64,000 nt of DNA from Sulfuricella sp. T08. Its GTDB lineage: Bacteria > Pseudomonadota > Gammaproteobacteria > Burkholderiales > Sulfuricellaceae. Every line of letters starts with the position of its first letter. The first letter of the stretch is position 1. Made by a program: the position numbers and the translations under genes. Location of the stretch: the NCBI RefSeq assembly GCF_000971475.1, contig NZ_DF967537.1:1-64000 (forward strand), in the 5' to 3' direction. Positions 26,101 to 33,624 of this stretch are shown here, piece by piece. Under the pieces are notes generated by a model that saw only the letters and a program-made list of their open reading frames with translations, was not told the origin of the DNA and did not search any database.

Positions 26101-26551
26101 CATTGCCGAGCCGCTCGGCATCACCACCGAAATCAACCTGCACAGCCCGGCATTGCTGCCCAACGACTATTGCGGCGACGTCAACGAGCGCCTGACCCTG
26201 TACAAGCGCCTGGCGAACTGCGCCACCCTCGATGAACTGGATCAGCTCCACGAGGAACTGATCGATCGCTTCGGTCTGTTGCCGTCGCAGGCCAGCGCCT
26301 TGCTCGACACCCACCGCCTGCGCATCCTCGCCAAACCGCTCGGCATTGCCAAGATCGATGCGAGCAGCAACGGCATCCTGCTGCAATTCATCCCCAATCC
26401 GCCGATCGACCCGGTTAAAATCATCCAGATGATCCAGACCAAGCCCGGCTGCAAACTGGCCGGACCGGACCGGCTTAAAGTCAGCCGCGAAATGCCGGAA
26501 GTGAAAAACAGGGTGGAAGAGGTTGTGCGGTTGCTGAAGGAGCTGGGGTAA
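23126..26551 (+). CDS. mfd: Transcription-repair coupling factor Mfd
   Basis: This protein of about 1141 residues displaces RNA polymerase stalled at DNA lesions and recruits UvrAB. It shows the UvrB-homology region (DWETLPYDQLSPHQDLISERL, VRGGIVDLFPMGS), the RNA-polymerase-interacting domain (VGDPVVHEQHGIGRYLG), RecG-like motor motifs (Walker A GDVGFGKTE, DEEHRFGVRQKE, TATPIPRSL) and the C-terminal TRCF domain. The ATG at 23102 overlaps a TATAAT (23098-23103) that looks like the -10 box. The next ATG, at 23126, is therefore preferred, giving a very short leader. Confidence 0.95.
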   Translation: MLSGQPLPAPGSRKRYASLQGSSDALALAQLAIQKRPLIILTETAADAQRLHDEIPYFAPDLSVHLLPDWETLPYDQLSPHQDLISERLATLYQISQNACDVAIIPATTALYRLPPREFLAAHTFFLKQGTQLDLDALRGQLTLAGYTHVTQVISPGEYSVRGGIVDLFPMGSPLPYRIDLFDNEIESIRTFDADTQRSIYPVKDVRLLPAREFPLDKIGQDTFRRNFREKFEGDPSKSRLYKDVSQGLAPHGIEYYLPLFFERTATLFDYLPQDALICQYHGLEIAAQNFWRDTQSRYQLLRGDRDRPLLPPQELFLTVEALFAALKPYPRIELGTEEVTTKPVSEPLPSVQVDRRADNPVSKLQQFVAEFDGRILILAESLGRRETMLQYLMEHGLKPVPCETYADFLGSQEKFMLGTGPLSTGFVLPASPTHPSLAFITESELYATQVRQIRRRDAARKSTVENMLRDLSEVKVGDPVVHEQHGIGRYLGLVSLDLGEGETEFLLLEYAAGDKLYVPVSHLYLIGRYSGASPESAPLHKLGSGQWEKAKKKALKQARDTAAELLNLYAQRAARQGHVFQIKPQDYEAFSASFEFEETPDQAAAILAVIEDMTSGKPMDRLVCGDVGFGKTEVALRAAFVAVADGKQVAILVPTTLLAEQHFQNFSDRFAEWPIKIAELSRFRSAKEQTEALKGMAEGKIDIVIGTHKLIQKDIKFKNLGLVIVDEEHRFGVRQKEQLKALRAEVDVLTLTATPIPRSLSMSLEGLRDFSVIATAPQRRLSIKTFVSPDSDGIIREAVLRELKRGGQIYFLHNEVETILNVQEKLTQLLPEARIAVAHGQLRERELEHVMRDFYQQRFNLLLCTTIIETGIDIPTANTIIIHRADKFGLAQLHQLRGRVGRSHHQAYAYLLTPPGEDGITPQARKRLDAIQSLEDLGAGFYLSMHDLEIRGAGEILGESQSGDMQEIGFNLYADMLNRAVKALKAGKEPDIAEPLGITTEINLHSPALLPNDYCGDVNERLTLYKRLANCATLDELDQLHEELIDRFGLLPSQASALLDTHRLRILAKPLGIAKIDASSNGILLQFIPNPPIDPVKIIQMIQTKPGCKLAGPDRLKVSREMPEVKNRVEEVVRLLKELG

Positions 26552-26560
26552 TCTGTAGAA

Positions 26561-26603
26561 ATTCAGACTTGATCTTACCTGCTACGCAGGACCAAGTCTG
26601 AAT
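26561..26603. terminator. Hairpin after mfd
   Basis: ATTCAGACTTG (26561-26571) pairs perfectly with CAAGTCTGAAT (26593-26603). An inner CTGC/GCAG pair closes the loop. It starts 10 nt after the mfd stop codon. No U-tract follows, so it may be a transcript-end hairpin or a repeat. Nothing is recognised in 26604-26714. Confidence 0.5.
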
Positions 26604-26714
26604 CTGTAAGGTCTGCCTCGCGCCACAAGCGACCAGATGAACGCCTAAAATGACCGGCAGAAATATCGCGAACAGCGTTCATTCAGTGATGTGATTGGCG
26701 GGGATTTTCTACAG

Positions 26715-26791
26715 CGTCAACGTTTGAGTTGAGCCGCCGCTGATGAGCCTACGCCTTTGGCAGTGAAATATCTAACGGTGATAAGTTAAGT
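26715..26791 (-). other. Degenerate attC-like site after the cold-shock cassette gene
   Basis: Read on the minus strand, GCGGCTCAACTCAAACGTTG (26719-26738) looks like the right half of an integron attC site. The final box reads GTTGACG, not the GTTRRRY consensus. The left half overlaps the gene's TAA (ACTTAAC at 26785-26791) but has no clear matching L box. A GTTAGAT box also occurs at 26770-26776. Together these suggest a worn or recombined attC. Confidence 0.45.
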
Positions 26792-27388
26792 TTGGTTGTC
26801 ACGTTTCTTCCAAAAGCTTTTGCATTTTGGACATTGAAAGCCAATATAAACTCCATCGCGCGCCGTGACTTGGCCTATGCCACCACACTTCAGACAAGTG
26901 CTATTGATTTCATTACCTTGAATATATTCACCATCCTTTTGGTTTATGGCTAGATATACAAATAATCCCGAAGAAACAACGGCGCAAGCTATGGTTAGAA
27001 GCCATCCACCACCAAACGCAAAGTATCCAACAATGAGTCCGATGAACCCACCAGCGATGATGGCATTAGGAACGCTCAAATATGATGAGTTTTTATAATA
27101 TCTATAAGTTGGTGTTCCGTAATATGGTTTTTCGTATCTGGTATTGATGCGGGGACCCTTATCCGCAACTGGCTCACCATCTGAAATGAACATGATCGTG
27201 AGAGCACGTGGTCGACCATCATTTCCTTCGCTTAGCTCGAATGTGACCAAATCTCCTGGCATAGGGCGCCGACCACCTTGCACTTGGGTGATGTGGAAGA
27301 AGTAGTCCTTGTCTTCGGGCACGTGGATGAATCCATAGCTGTGCTCAGCCTTGAAGAACTTGATGTAGCCAGCTTGACGGCGTGCCAT
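26786..27388 (-). CDS. Cassette gene: cold-shock domain protein with membrane helices and zinc ribbon
   Basis: This protein of 200 residues from MARRQAGYIKFF has three parts. The N-terminus is a cold-shock/S1-like nucleic-acid-binding fold (GYIKFFKAEHSYGFIHVP, DYFFHITQ). Two hydrophobic helices lie in the middle (about 108-145). A C-terminal CLKCGG...CPKC zinc ribbon ends it. Cold-shock proteins are frequent integron cargo, but this membrane-tethered form is not one I know. An attC R box (GTTAGGC on the minus strand, 27401-27407) lies 12 nt before the ATG, the usual geometry of a gene cassette. Base composition is lower in GC than the neighbours. Confidence 0.75.
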   Translation of the reverse strand: MARRQAGYIKFFKAEHSYGFIHVPEDKDYFFHITQVQGGRRPMPGDLVTFELSEGNDGRPRALTIMFISDGEPVADKGPRINTRYEKPYYGTPTYRYYKNSSYLSVPNAIIAGGFIGLIVGYFAFGGGWLLTIACAVVSSGLFVYLAINQKDGEYIQGNEINSTCLKCGGIGQVTARDGVYIGFQCPKCKSFWKKRDNQT

Positions 27389-27479
27389 GGTTTTTGTGAT
27401 GCCTAACGTTTGACATGAGCGGCGGTCAGCGGGCGCAGCCCGTTGAACAGAATCTTCCCCTGATTTAATTGACACCTGA

Positions 27480-28280
27480 TTAAGCCAACTGATTTTCATA
27501 CTTTGCTGGCGACACGTAATTTAATGATGAATGGATTCTACTGTGATTATAGAAAGGAATATAGCTCCTCAGGACTGAAAGCATTTGGCTGTCTTCGGTA
27601 AAAACACAGCCATGAATCACATCGGACTTCATGGAATGGAAGAAGGACTCCATGAATGCATTGTCAGTCACCTTGCCCGGGCGATTCATGCTCTGGGTAA
27701 TCCGTAGTTGTGACAGCCGTTCACGGAAAGCATTAGCCGCATATTCAATGCCGCGATCTGTGTGGAAGATCAGTCCTGGTGGAGGGCGTCGCTTACCCAC
27801 TGCGTGGTTGAGCGCACGCAATGTCAGCGCAACATTCTTCTGCTGGCCAAAGGCCCAGCCAATAACCCGCCGTGAGCACCGATCCATTACCACCGCCAGA
27901 TAGCGGTAGATCGTCCCCACCTTGAGATAAGTGATATCGCCCACCCAGACCTGATTGAGCGCATCAGCCGGGTGCTCATGCTGTTGATTGGGCAGGCTGC
28001 CGAAGAATCGTTTGAGATTGGGAGAGGTGTATCGCAGTGTCGCCACTCGTGCCTTGATTCCGCAACGACGCATCAGCCTGGCCACGCGGTTCTTGCTCAC
28101 CGCCACGCCTTGTTCCTGCAACTGGCGATACACCCTGGGGCTCCCATAAAGGCCACGGCTGGCCTGATGAACTTGCCTGATTTGCTGGGTTAAAGTTGCG
28201 TTCTCCCGTACCCGTGAGCTGGGACTACGGCTGAGCCAGGCATAGTAACCGGCACGGGTGACGCCATACACACGGCACAT
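27480..28280 (-). CDS. IS3-family transposase OrfB (DDE integrase core)
   Basis: These 266 residues comprise the HTH_21-like start (GVTRAGYYAWLSRSPS) and an rve integrase core with the catalytic triad Asp in WVGDITYLK, Asp in FHTDRGIEY and Glu in DNAFMESFF. The C-terminus is YNHSRIHSSLNYVSPAKYE. The frame is open upstream of the ATG and joins orfA by -1 frameshift, giving an OrfAB fusion. ATG and TGA of the two frames overlap at 28280. Confidence 0.92.
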   Translation of the reverse strand: MCRVYGVTRAGYYAWLSRSPSSRVRENATLTQQIRQVHQASRGLYGSPRVYRQLQEQGVAVSKNRVARLMRRCGIKARVATLRYTSPNLKRFFGSLPNQQHEHPADALNQVWVGDITYLKVGTIYRYLAVVMDRCSRRVIGWAFGQQKNVALTLRALNHAVGKRRPPPGLIFHTDRGIEYAANAFRERLSQLRITQSMNRPGKVTDNAFMESFFHSMKSDVIHGCVFTEDSQMLSVLRSYIPFYNHSRIHSSLNYVSPAKYENQLA

Positions 28281-28642
28281 CAGCGCGATGGTGTTGTTTT
28301 CCCGGTTTGCTTCGATGAACTCGAAGATTTCCGTTTTTGATCGGAAGCAAACCGGATGGCTTTTTTTAGGAGTTCATGCTCCTGCTGCAACACTTTGTAC
28401 TTCTTCTCCAGTTCACGCAGACGCTTGAGTTCGGCAGTAGTCTCGTCATCCAGCTTGATCCCTTTAGTCACAATCAATCCCTCCCTGGCTTGTTTACGCC
28501 AGCGTGACAGCATGAAGGGGTGGATGTCCAGCGCTCCGGCAACATCCTGAATCAGGACGTCGGGAAGCTCGCTTAAACGTACTGCGGTAGCCTTGAATTG
28601 CATGCTGTAGCGATGCACTTTTGGCGACTTTGATTTGCCCAT
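28280..28642 (-). CDS. IS3-family transposase OrfA with frameshift signal
   Basis: These 120 residues form an HTH protein (VAGALDIHPFMLSRWRKQARE) with a leucine-zipper-like tail (ELKRLRELEKKYKVLQQEHELLKKAI). A run of seven A on the coding strand (28361-28367, in LLKKA) is a classic -1 slippery site to produce OrfAB. The termination codon overlaps the orfB ATG (ATGA). Confidence 0.9.
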   Translation of the reverse strand: MGKSKSPKVHRYSMQFKATAVRLSELPDVLIQDVAGALDIHPFMLSRWRKQAREGLIVTKGIKLDDETTAELKRLRELEKKYKVLQQEHELLKKAIRFASDQKRKSSSSSKQTGKTTPSR

Positions 28643-28715
28643 GAAACACCTCCGTTTTGTTAGGTGGAGGTGTCAACTATTTTGGGGGAAGGTTAACATC
28701 CGCTCGATGGATTGG

Positions 28716-29273
28716 TTAGGCTTCCCTCGCACTCGGATGCACTTGCGCGTTCAAGATAGTTGCTAGTTCACCTATAGATAGGGATCGGAAACCAAGGCCC
28801 TTTCGAATCGGCTCGAACACTTCCAGCATCCGCCGATGCATTTCAATCGAGGGATGGTGGCAGTTGAAGCTGCGTCCCTTGAATTCCTCAAACCGTTCGA
28901 GTTCGTTGACCAAGAAAAGGGCTGTTCCCATGTACTCCCCCTCATTGTTTCCGTCAAATCCGTGAAACTTCGGGTCTTTGCCGAAGTGCGGCACATGAGT
29001 TGCAAGCTCTGCTTTCTGCGCCTCGTTCAGTTCGGCATAGGACCTTTCGATAAAGCTCCACATGTCAAGGATGTCCACGACCACCCTGACGACAGCGGGA
29101 TCGTCGGCCTCTGAAAATGGTATGCCTGTGTACTTCCATCTGATGCCCCAAAGCTTGTCATTAAAAATAGCAGACCGGAGAAAGTCTGGGTCCATCTCGC
29201 CATCAATACCAAGCTTCTCGTACAACTCAGTCAACATCAGAACAATAATCTTCTCGCCATCGGACAGCTTCAT
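28716..29273 (-). CDS. Cassette gene: YfbU-family protein
   Basis: This protein of 185 residues matches the YfbU family: it opens MKLSDGEKIIVLMLTELYEK and continues with DPDFLRSAIFNDKLWGIRWKY and SFNCHHPSIEMHRRMLEVF. The molecular function of YfbU is not established. GAGGT lies upstream of the ATG. The stop codon TAA lies inside the attC left box (28715-28721), typical for an integron cassette gene. The membrane coiled-coil gene ends 10 nt upstream, so the two may share a cassette and a transcript. Confidence 0.8.
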   Translation of the reverse strand: MKLSDGEKIIVLMLTELYEKLGIDGEMDPDFLRSAIFNDKLWGIRWKYTGIPFSEADDPAVVRVVVDILDMWSFIERSYAELNEAQKAELATHVPHFGKDPKFHGFDGNNEGEYMGTALFLVNELERFEEFKGRSFNCHHPSIEMHRRMLEVFEPIRKGLGFRSLSIGELATILNAQVHPSAREA

Positions 29274-29283
29274 TTCTTACCTC

Positions 29284-29784
29284 TCATAGATCTTTGGGTG
29301 TTTGTTCGCGCCGGTCGTCGGCATGTTGCTTCGCTATCGGCATGAAAGCTTGAATCTTGTAGTAAATGCTCTTGCCGTGCGCTTTCATGTCCTCTGGCGT
29401 GACAGCCTCCGCTAAAGCCTCTATGTCCGACCTGAGATCGTCGCAAAGCGAACGTGCCTCATTGCCAAAGATGTCGGTGAAGTTACTGCTCTGTTCAAGT
29501 AGTGATCGAGCGTACTCTTCAATCTCCCTGGCGATCTTTGCGCAGTTGACGCCTCGTAGGAGCTTAGCGTTAGATGAAGGCCCCACCTCGGATGCGACGG
29601 CAAGAATTCGCTTGGTGTCTGCGTAGACCTGCGACACCTCGAGCATCTTTCTGCGATGGACTATTTCATCTCGAAGCGATTCTGCCTTCGTCGCCGCTTG
29701 AGCGGACTTCCTTGCCTCATAGAGTGCCCAGACAGCGCCGGCTATAGAGGCTACGGAGCCAAGTATTGAGAGTGTGCTATCCAT
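29284..29784 (-). CDS. Unknown cassette protein with N-terminal membrane anchor and coiled coil
   Basis: This protein of 166 residues starts MDSTLSILGSVASIAGAVWALYE, a probable membrane anchor. A long helical, charged region follows (QAATKAESLRDEIVHRRKMLEV, REIEEYARSLLEQSSNFTDIF). I recognise no domain. It ends 10 nt before the YfbU gene. No attC is visible between them, and no clear one lies upstream; a loose GTTTGGC box (minus strand) is 38 nt before the ATG. Confidence 0.65.
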   Translation of the reverse strand: MDSTLSILGSVASIAGAVWALYEARKSAQAATKAESLRDEIVHRRKMLEVSQVYADTKRILAVASEVGPSSNAKLLRGVNCAKIAREIEEYARSLLEQSSNFTDIFGNEARSLCDDLRSDIEALAEAVTPEDMKAHGKSIYYKIQAFMPIAKQHADDRREQTPKDL

Positions 29785-30232
29785 GTGGGCGCAAATGTGG
29801 GTTCTTGGGAAGCCAAACAGTTATTATACGGACACACAGGTCAGTTCTATTGTTAATAATTAAGACGTGCTGTTTTTTTGTAAGCTGTTGATTCATAGCA
29901 ACTCGATAAATCCACCTGTCCGCATATGATGTAATAATACTGCACATCAATTGTGCTGGCGCATATGACAATTAATTTAAATGGTTTTGCCAAGCTGGAT
30001 AGCCGTTATATGGCATTGAGCAGACCGTAACTAGGGAGGTGGCGACCGGCTAATTTGGGTCGGGAGCGCGACCGTTCGGGATGATTCCCGCACCTTATGG
30101 CCGGTGACGATTTCATACCAGCCGTTGGCGCCTCTGGATGCCACCGGCAGCAATGGCCGAGGAGAGGTCATACACATCGGATAATCTGAGCGACTGCTCA
30201 TGGCACGGTCCCGCGCAAGGCAGGCACACGAG
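29785..30232. other. Gene-free AT-rich stretch upstream of the cassettes
   Basis: No supported gene. It holds an 8-bp direct repeat GCATATGA (29922-29929 and 29961-29968). An imperfect inverted repeat pairs TATACGGACA (about 29824) with the complement of TGTCCGCATA (29917). Base composition turns from AT-rich to GC-rich near 30000, suggesting an island edge. Nothing recognised in 30020-30232. Confidence 0.5.
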
Positions 30233-30769
30233 CTACCACATCAAGTCGTCCGGGATCTGGAAGGCGGCATACGGATCGTTCGCATCGATCTCGGTGCTGG
30301 CCTTGTTCACCCGAACGACGAGCGAGGCATCGCGCTCGGCGATCTTGTCGGCGATAACCCTGGGTACCAATTCGGTGGCGCCGCCCTGGCAGACGATCAC
30401 CAGGCGACCGGCCGTTAAATGCGCCTGGACCGTGGCCGACACATACAGCCGTTCGATCTTATTGTCGCGGGTAAAATTGTAGGCAATATCGCCATTGCCC
30501 TTGCTCTGGCGATTCTCTTGCACCATCTGTGCAATTTGAGCCACGATCGCCTTTTGGGTGGCGGCCGCATCGCGCTGGGCATTGAGTTCGCGGGCCCGCT
30601 CGGCATTCTTGCGTTGCGTTTCGAGTGCAGCCAGGCGCACTTCATCGACACTCTGCGTACCGGTCCGGCGCTCGACCTTATTCTGCTTGCTCTTGTCATG
30701 ATTGGCCTGTTTGACTTTGTTTTTGTCGACCAGGCCGGCTTTCAAAAACTGATCTTGGAAGGAAGCCAT
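30233..30769 (-). CDS. DUF2058 family protein (YaiL-like)
   Basis: This protein of 178 residues has a charged, coiled-coil N-terminal half (KNKVKQANHDKSKQNKV, TQRKNAERARELNAQRDAAAT) and a compact C-terminal domain (DIAYNFTRDNKIERLYVSATVQAHLTAGRLVIV). That arrangement is DUF2058, described as nucleoprotein/polynucleotide-associated. No partner lies near. It marks the return to high-GC sequence beyond the cassette island. Confidence 0.8.
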   Translation of the reverse strand: MASFQDQFLKAGLVDKNKVKQANHDKSKQNKVERRTGTQSVDEVRLAALETQRKNAERARELNAQRDAAATQKAIVAQIAQMVQENRQSKGNGDIAYNFTRDNKIERLYVSATVQAHLTAGRLVIVCQGGATELVPRVIADKIAERDASLVVRVNKASTEIDANDPYAAFQIPDDLMW

Positions 30770-31160
30770 ATGTGCTACTCCGTAGAGGGTCCGCTGGCCC
30801 AGGCAGCGGCGCCGGCCTGGTCAGTGAAAAGACGCTATCATAGCAAAAGTCGACTCCGCATACCCGCGATCAAAACCTTGCAGGCGCTCATGGCCAATAT
30901 CCGGCAAGGCCCTGGGTGCAGACAACCCGAAAGTGGGCTAGGGGCACCTCCGGCATGTAGCGTTGATGAAAGCAACCGCTTCACTCCTCCAGGATATAAA
31001 CCCCTCAGGATTTTGAACGAAAAAAATCCCGCCTCCTGCTGAGTGGACAGGCATTCCGCCTTGTTGCGGTGATTGGGTGAAACAGCGACATGGATGTCGG
31101 TATAATTCATGTATTCAGCGCAGTCCGTCTCGCTCAATTGTTCACTATGGAGTTTTCACC
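30770..31160. other. Gene-free interval before the DjlA-like gene
   Basis: I see no gene, repeat or RNA in these 391 nt. A TATAAT at 31098-31103 could be a -10 box for the next gene, but there is no convincing -35 at the usual distance. Confidence 0.4.
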
Positions 31161-31934
31161 TTGTTTAAGTTCATCGGCGTCATTGCAGGTTTTCTCTTGT
31201 TCGGATTTTTCGGTTCGGTTCTTGGTTATATCGTCGGGGCTATTATTGATCGCGCGAGAGCCCTGGGCGCCGGCGGGATGAACCCCCTGACGAATGCACT
31301 TCGCCAAGCCGTATTCCTGGAAACAGTGTTCCTTTTGATGGGCAAACTGGCCAAGGCTGACGGGCAGATCTCACAAGTCGAGATCGACCATGTCGAGCAG
31401 TTCATACAGAAACTGGGCATGACAACAGATCACCGCACGCAGGCGATCACATGGTTCAACAAGGGGGCTGACCAGGCATTCGAAATTGAGCCGACGTGCA
31501 GGCGTTTCATGTCTATTTGCGGCCAGACCAGGGATCTGAAGCAAGTACTGCTAGTTTATCTCATCGTCATCGCACTGGCGGATGGGGATTTCCATCCGGC
31601 TGAAGAAGCTCTGCTCACTGCGACCGCAAGTCGCCTTGGCTACGACCAGGCCGCGTTCAAGCAGTTGATGGACATGGTGCTGAATCAATCCCGCTTCGGC
31701 AGTCATCAAATCAATCCAGCAGAAGCATTAGATGATGCCTATAAAGCGTTGGGGGTTACCAAAGACAGTACGGATCAGGAAATCAAGCGCGCCTATCGCA
31801 AGTTGATGAGTCAATACCACCCCGACAAATTGATGGGGCAGGGTGTGCCGGAAGATATGATCGCCGTTGCAACTGAGCAAGCAAAAGAGATTCAGCTTGC
31901 GTACGACTTGATCAAGAAGATCAGAAATATCTGA
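31161..31934 (+). CDS. djlA: DjlA-like membrane-anchored J-domain co-chaperone
   Basis: This protein of 257 residues from a TTG start (31161) has GGAG 8 nt upstream. An N-terminal membrane helix (GVIAGFLLFGFFGSVLGYIVGAIID) is followed by a TerB-like helical domain (MGKLAKADGQISQVEIDHVEQF). A C-terminal J domain follows, with HPD in QYHPDKLMGQG. DjlA recruits DnaK at the inner membrane. An ATG at 31077 would put 28 polar residues before the helix and is less likely. Confidence 0.85.
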   Translation: MFKFIGVIAGFLLFGFFGSVLGYIVGAIIDRARALGAGGMNPLTNALRQAVFLETVFLLMGKLAKADGQISQVEIDHVEQFIQKLGMTTDHRTQAITWFNKGADQAFEIEPTCRRFMSICGQTRDLKQVLLVYLIVIALADGDFHPAEEALLTATASRLGYDQAAFKQLMDMVLNQSRFGSHQINPAEALDDAYKALGVTKDSTDQEIKRAYRKLMSQYHPDKLMGQGVPEDMIAVATEQAKEIQLAYDLIKKIRNI

Positions 31935-32078
31935 CCTGCCGAATATCGAACCTATGGCACGCACAGCACTCATACAGCAGATTGCATCCAGGCATTCCCA
32001 ACTTACAACCCAGGACTTAGTTAAAATAATTGGTGCATGCCCCGTTTATCAATCGATTTTTTTCGAAGATGAGGCCGG

Positions 32079-33410
32079 ATGAGAAAAATTAATATAGGTA
32101 TGGTCGCGAAAGCGGCCACATTATTGTTTGCGCTGACAACCTTCGGTTGTGCGACAAATGTGCGAGAGGTCGACACATCCGCCGCCCAAAGCCAGCCCCA
32201 GATGACCGGGCCATGTGTCAGCTGTGATTTGAGTGGTGCGGATTTGACGGAAGCAAAGCCGGAGGTTGAGCGCTTTTCCGATTGGCTTACCGGTTTTCGT
32301 GTCCGGTTGATCCATTCCGGCGCCAAGGCTGAGACGATCGCGTCCATGCTTGATGGTCTTAAGCCCGATGTGCGCATTATCGAACGTGACCAAAGTCAGC
32401 CGGAATTTGTCCGCCCGATCTGGTCCTATCTCGACATTGCCGCATCCGATTTGCGAATATCTAACGGGCAGAAGGCCTATGCAGCGCGTCGTAAAACCAT
32501 AGACGCGATTGCTGAGCGCTATGGCGTACGCGCTGAAATTCTGCTCGCCGTCTGGGGTCTGGAAAGCTCCTACGGTGCGATCATCGGTAAAAATGATATC
32601 GTTCGATCCTTGGCAACTTTGGCTTGGGAAGGCCGCCGCCGAGATTGGGCGGAGCGCCAGCTAATCGCTGCCGCGCAAATGATCGACCGCGGCTTTGCCA
32701 CACGCGATCAGCTGATCGGTTCCTGGGCCGGCGCAATGGGACAGACACAGTTTATTCCGACGACTTATCTGGAATGGTCCGCTGACTGGGATGGCGATGG
32801 TCGCCACAACATCTGGACTAATGAGTTTGATGCCCTGGCATCTGCTGCCAATTTGCTCGGGCAGGCAGGCTGGGAGGTCGGCGCTCCGGTGGTTCTGGAA
32901 GTGGTGATACCCGAAACATTTGAACTGGATCTGTGGGACCCCGAGCGCAGCCGTCCGGTCAGCGAATGGGTGAAGTGCGGGCTTCGCCTTGTTGGCAATG
33001 CGCCCTGGTCGGCCGATGATCTGATACGATCTGCAAAGCTGGAACTGCCTGCAGGTCGATCCGGGCCGGGGTTTTTGACTTTCCCGAACTTTCGGGTGAT
33101 CAAGCGCTATAACAATTCCACCTCGTATGCGCTCGGTGTTGCGCTTCTCGCTGAGCGTATTGCCGGTGGCAAGGGCTTTGTCGGGCCTTGGCCGAAAGAC
33201 AATGTGCCGTTGAGCCGCTCACAAACCCATGAATTGCAGGCTGCGCTTAATGCGCTTGGGCATAATTCAGGCCAGCCAGACGGCTTGGCCGGACCCAATA
33301 CCCGCCGCGCCTTACGTGATTTCCAGCATGCCCATGATCTCGATGCCGATGGTTATGTCGGCTCATCGGCGTATGACGCAGTGATGGCGGCTGGCGCGCG
33401 TAAGTTATGA
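32079..33410 (+). CDS. Lytic murein transglycosylase (MltB family) lipoprotein
   Basis: This protein of 443 residues has a lipobox (LTTFGC, Cys24). Residues 46-59 read CVSCDLSGADLTEA, like the opening of a pentapeptide-repeat segment. The MltB-type catalytic domain (about 65-360) has Glu162 in AVWGLESSYG as the probable catalytic acid, and MGQTQFIPTTYLEW. A C-terminal peptidoglycan-binding domain (about 375-440: LQAALNALGHNSGQPDGLAGPNTRRALRDFQ) ends it. It cleaves peptidoglycan to anhydromuropeptides. The gene is monocistronic. Confidence 0.9.
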   Translation: MRKINIGMVAKAATLLFALTTFGCATNVREVDTSAAQSQPQMTGPCVSCDLSGADLTEAKPEVERFSDWLTGFRVRLIHSGAKAETIASMLDGLKPDVRIIERDQSQPEFVRPIWSYLDIAASDLRISNGQKAYAARRKTIDAIAERYGVRAEILLAVWGLESSYGAIIGKNDIVRSLATLAWEGRRRDWAERQLIAAAQMIDRGFATRDQLIGSWAGAMGQTQFIPTTYLEWSADWDGDGRHNIWTNEFDALASAANLLGQAGWEVGAPVVLEVVIPETFELDLWDPERSRPVSEWVKCGLRLVGNAPWSADDLIRSAKLELPAGRSGPGFLTFPNFRVIKRYNNSTSYALGVALLAERIAGGKGFVGPWPKDNVPLSRSQTHELQAALNALGHNSGQPDGLAGPNTRRALRDFQHAHDLDADGYVGSSAYDAVMAAGARKL

Positions 33411-33572
33411 ATGACCTCTTTGGCGCTACCTGATGGACCGCTGGAATGGAATCCGTCCATTGTAACCAGCAGATTCAAGCCCGGTTAATGCTGCAAGTTG
33501 CGTAACAGCGAAAACCTGACTCCTGTCATGCAGATCATTGCAGTCACACCTCATTCCACGATTGACCCTCGA

Positions 33573-33607
33573 TAATTAATGGACTAGACTGTCCAGTCCA
33601 TTAATTA
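33573..33607. promoter_or_regulatory. Perfect operator palindrome before tetR
   Basis: TAATTAATGGACT (33573-33585) and AGTCCATTAATTA (33595-33607) are perfect 13-bp arms around a 9-nt spacer. The site ends 17 nt before the tetR ATG. The size and position fit a TetR-type autoregulatory operator that would control the exporter operon behind it. Confidence 0.8.
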
Positions 33608-33624
33608 AATATTAGAGAAACACC

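Larger units (their letters stand above)
27453..28690 (-). mobile_element. Complete IS3-family insertion sequence
   Basis: Its ends are related inverted repeats: TCTTCCCCTGATTTAATTGA at 27453 and, inverted, CCTTCCCCCAAAATAGTTGA at about 28691-28672; both continue into CACCT. It encodes orfA and orfB with a -1 frameshift signal. Exact ends and the target duplication are not certain to a base or two. It sits inside an integron attC site. Confidence 0.85.
27401..28721 (-). other. Integron attC site split by an IS3-family element
   Basis: On the minus strand the left half starts at 28721 with GCCTAAC, overlapping the stop codon of the YfbU gene, and continues CAATCCATCGAGCGG. The right half ends at 27401 as CCGCTCATGTCAAACGTTAG then GC. 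GCCTAAC and GTTAGGC are exactly complementary. GAGCGG pairs with CCGCTC and CAT with ATG, leaving one unpaired base, as in the folded attC hairpin. The IS lies between the halves. Removing it leaves a site of roughly 80 nt, a normal attC size. Confidence 0.8.

Noticed and set aside
24766..26235. Long 489-codon open frame inside mfd
   Set aside because: It is a +1-frame shadow of mfd with Arg/Pro-rich, GC-driven composition.
27444..28696. 3-bp AAC target duplication around the IS
   Set aside because: AAC occurs on both sides, but using it requires IS ends that do not pair well; the exact ends remain open.
29820..29975. Possible attI site or first attC upstream of the cassettes (GTTTGGC, T-rich run resembling attI1)
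   Set aside because: The R box does not fit GTTRRRY, no partner box or L boxes pair with it, and no integrase gene is adjacent.
31095..31105. TATAAT as promoter for the DjlA-like gene
   Set aside because: No acceptable -35 element at 16-18 nt; kept only as a remark.
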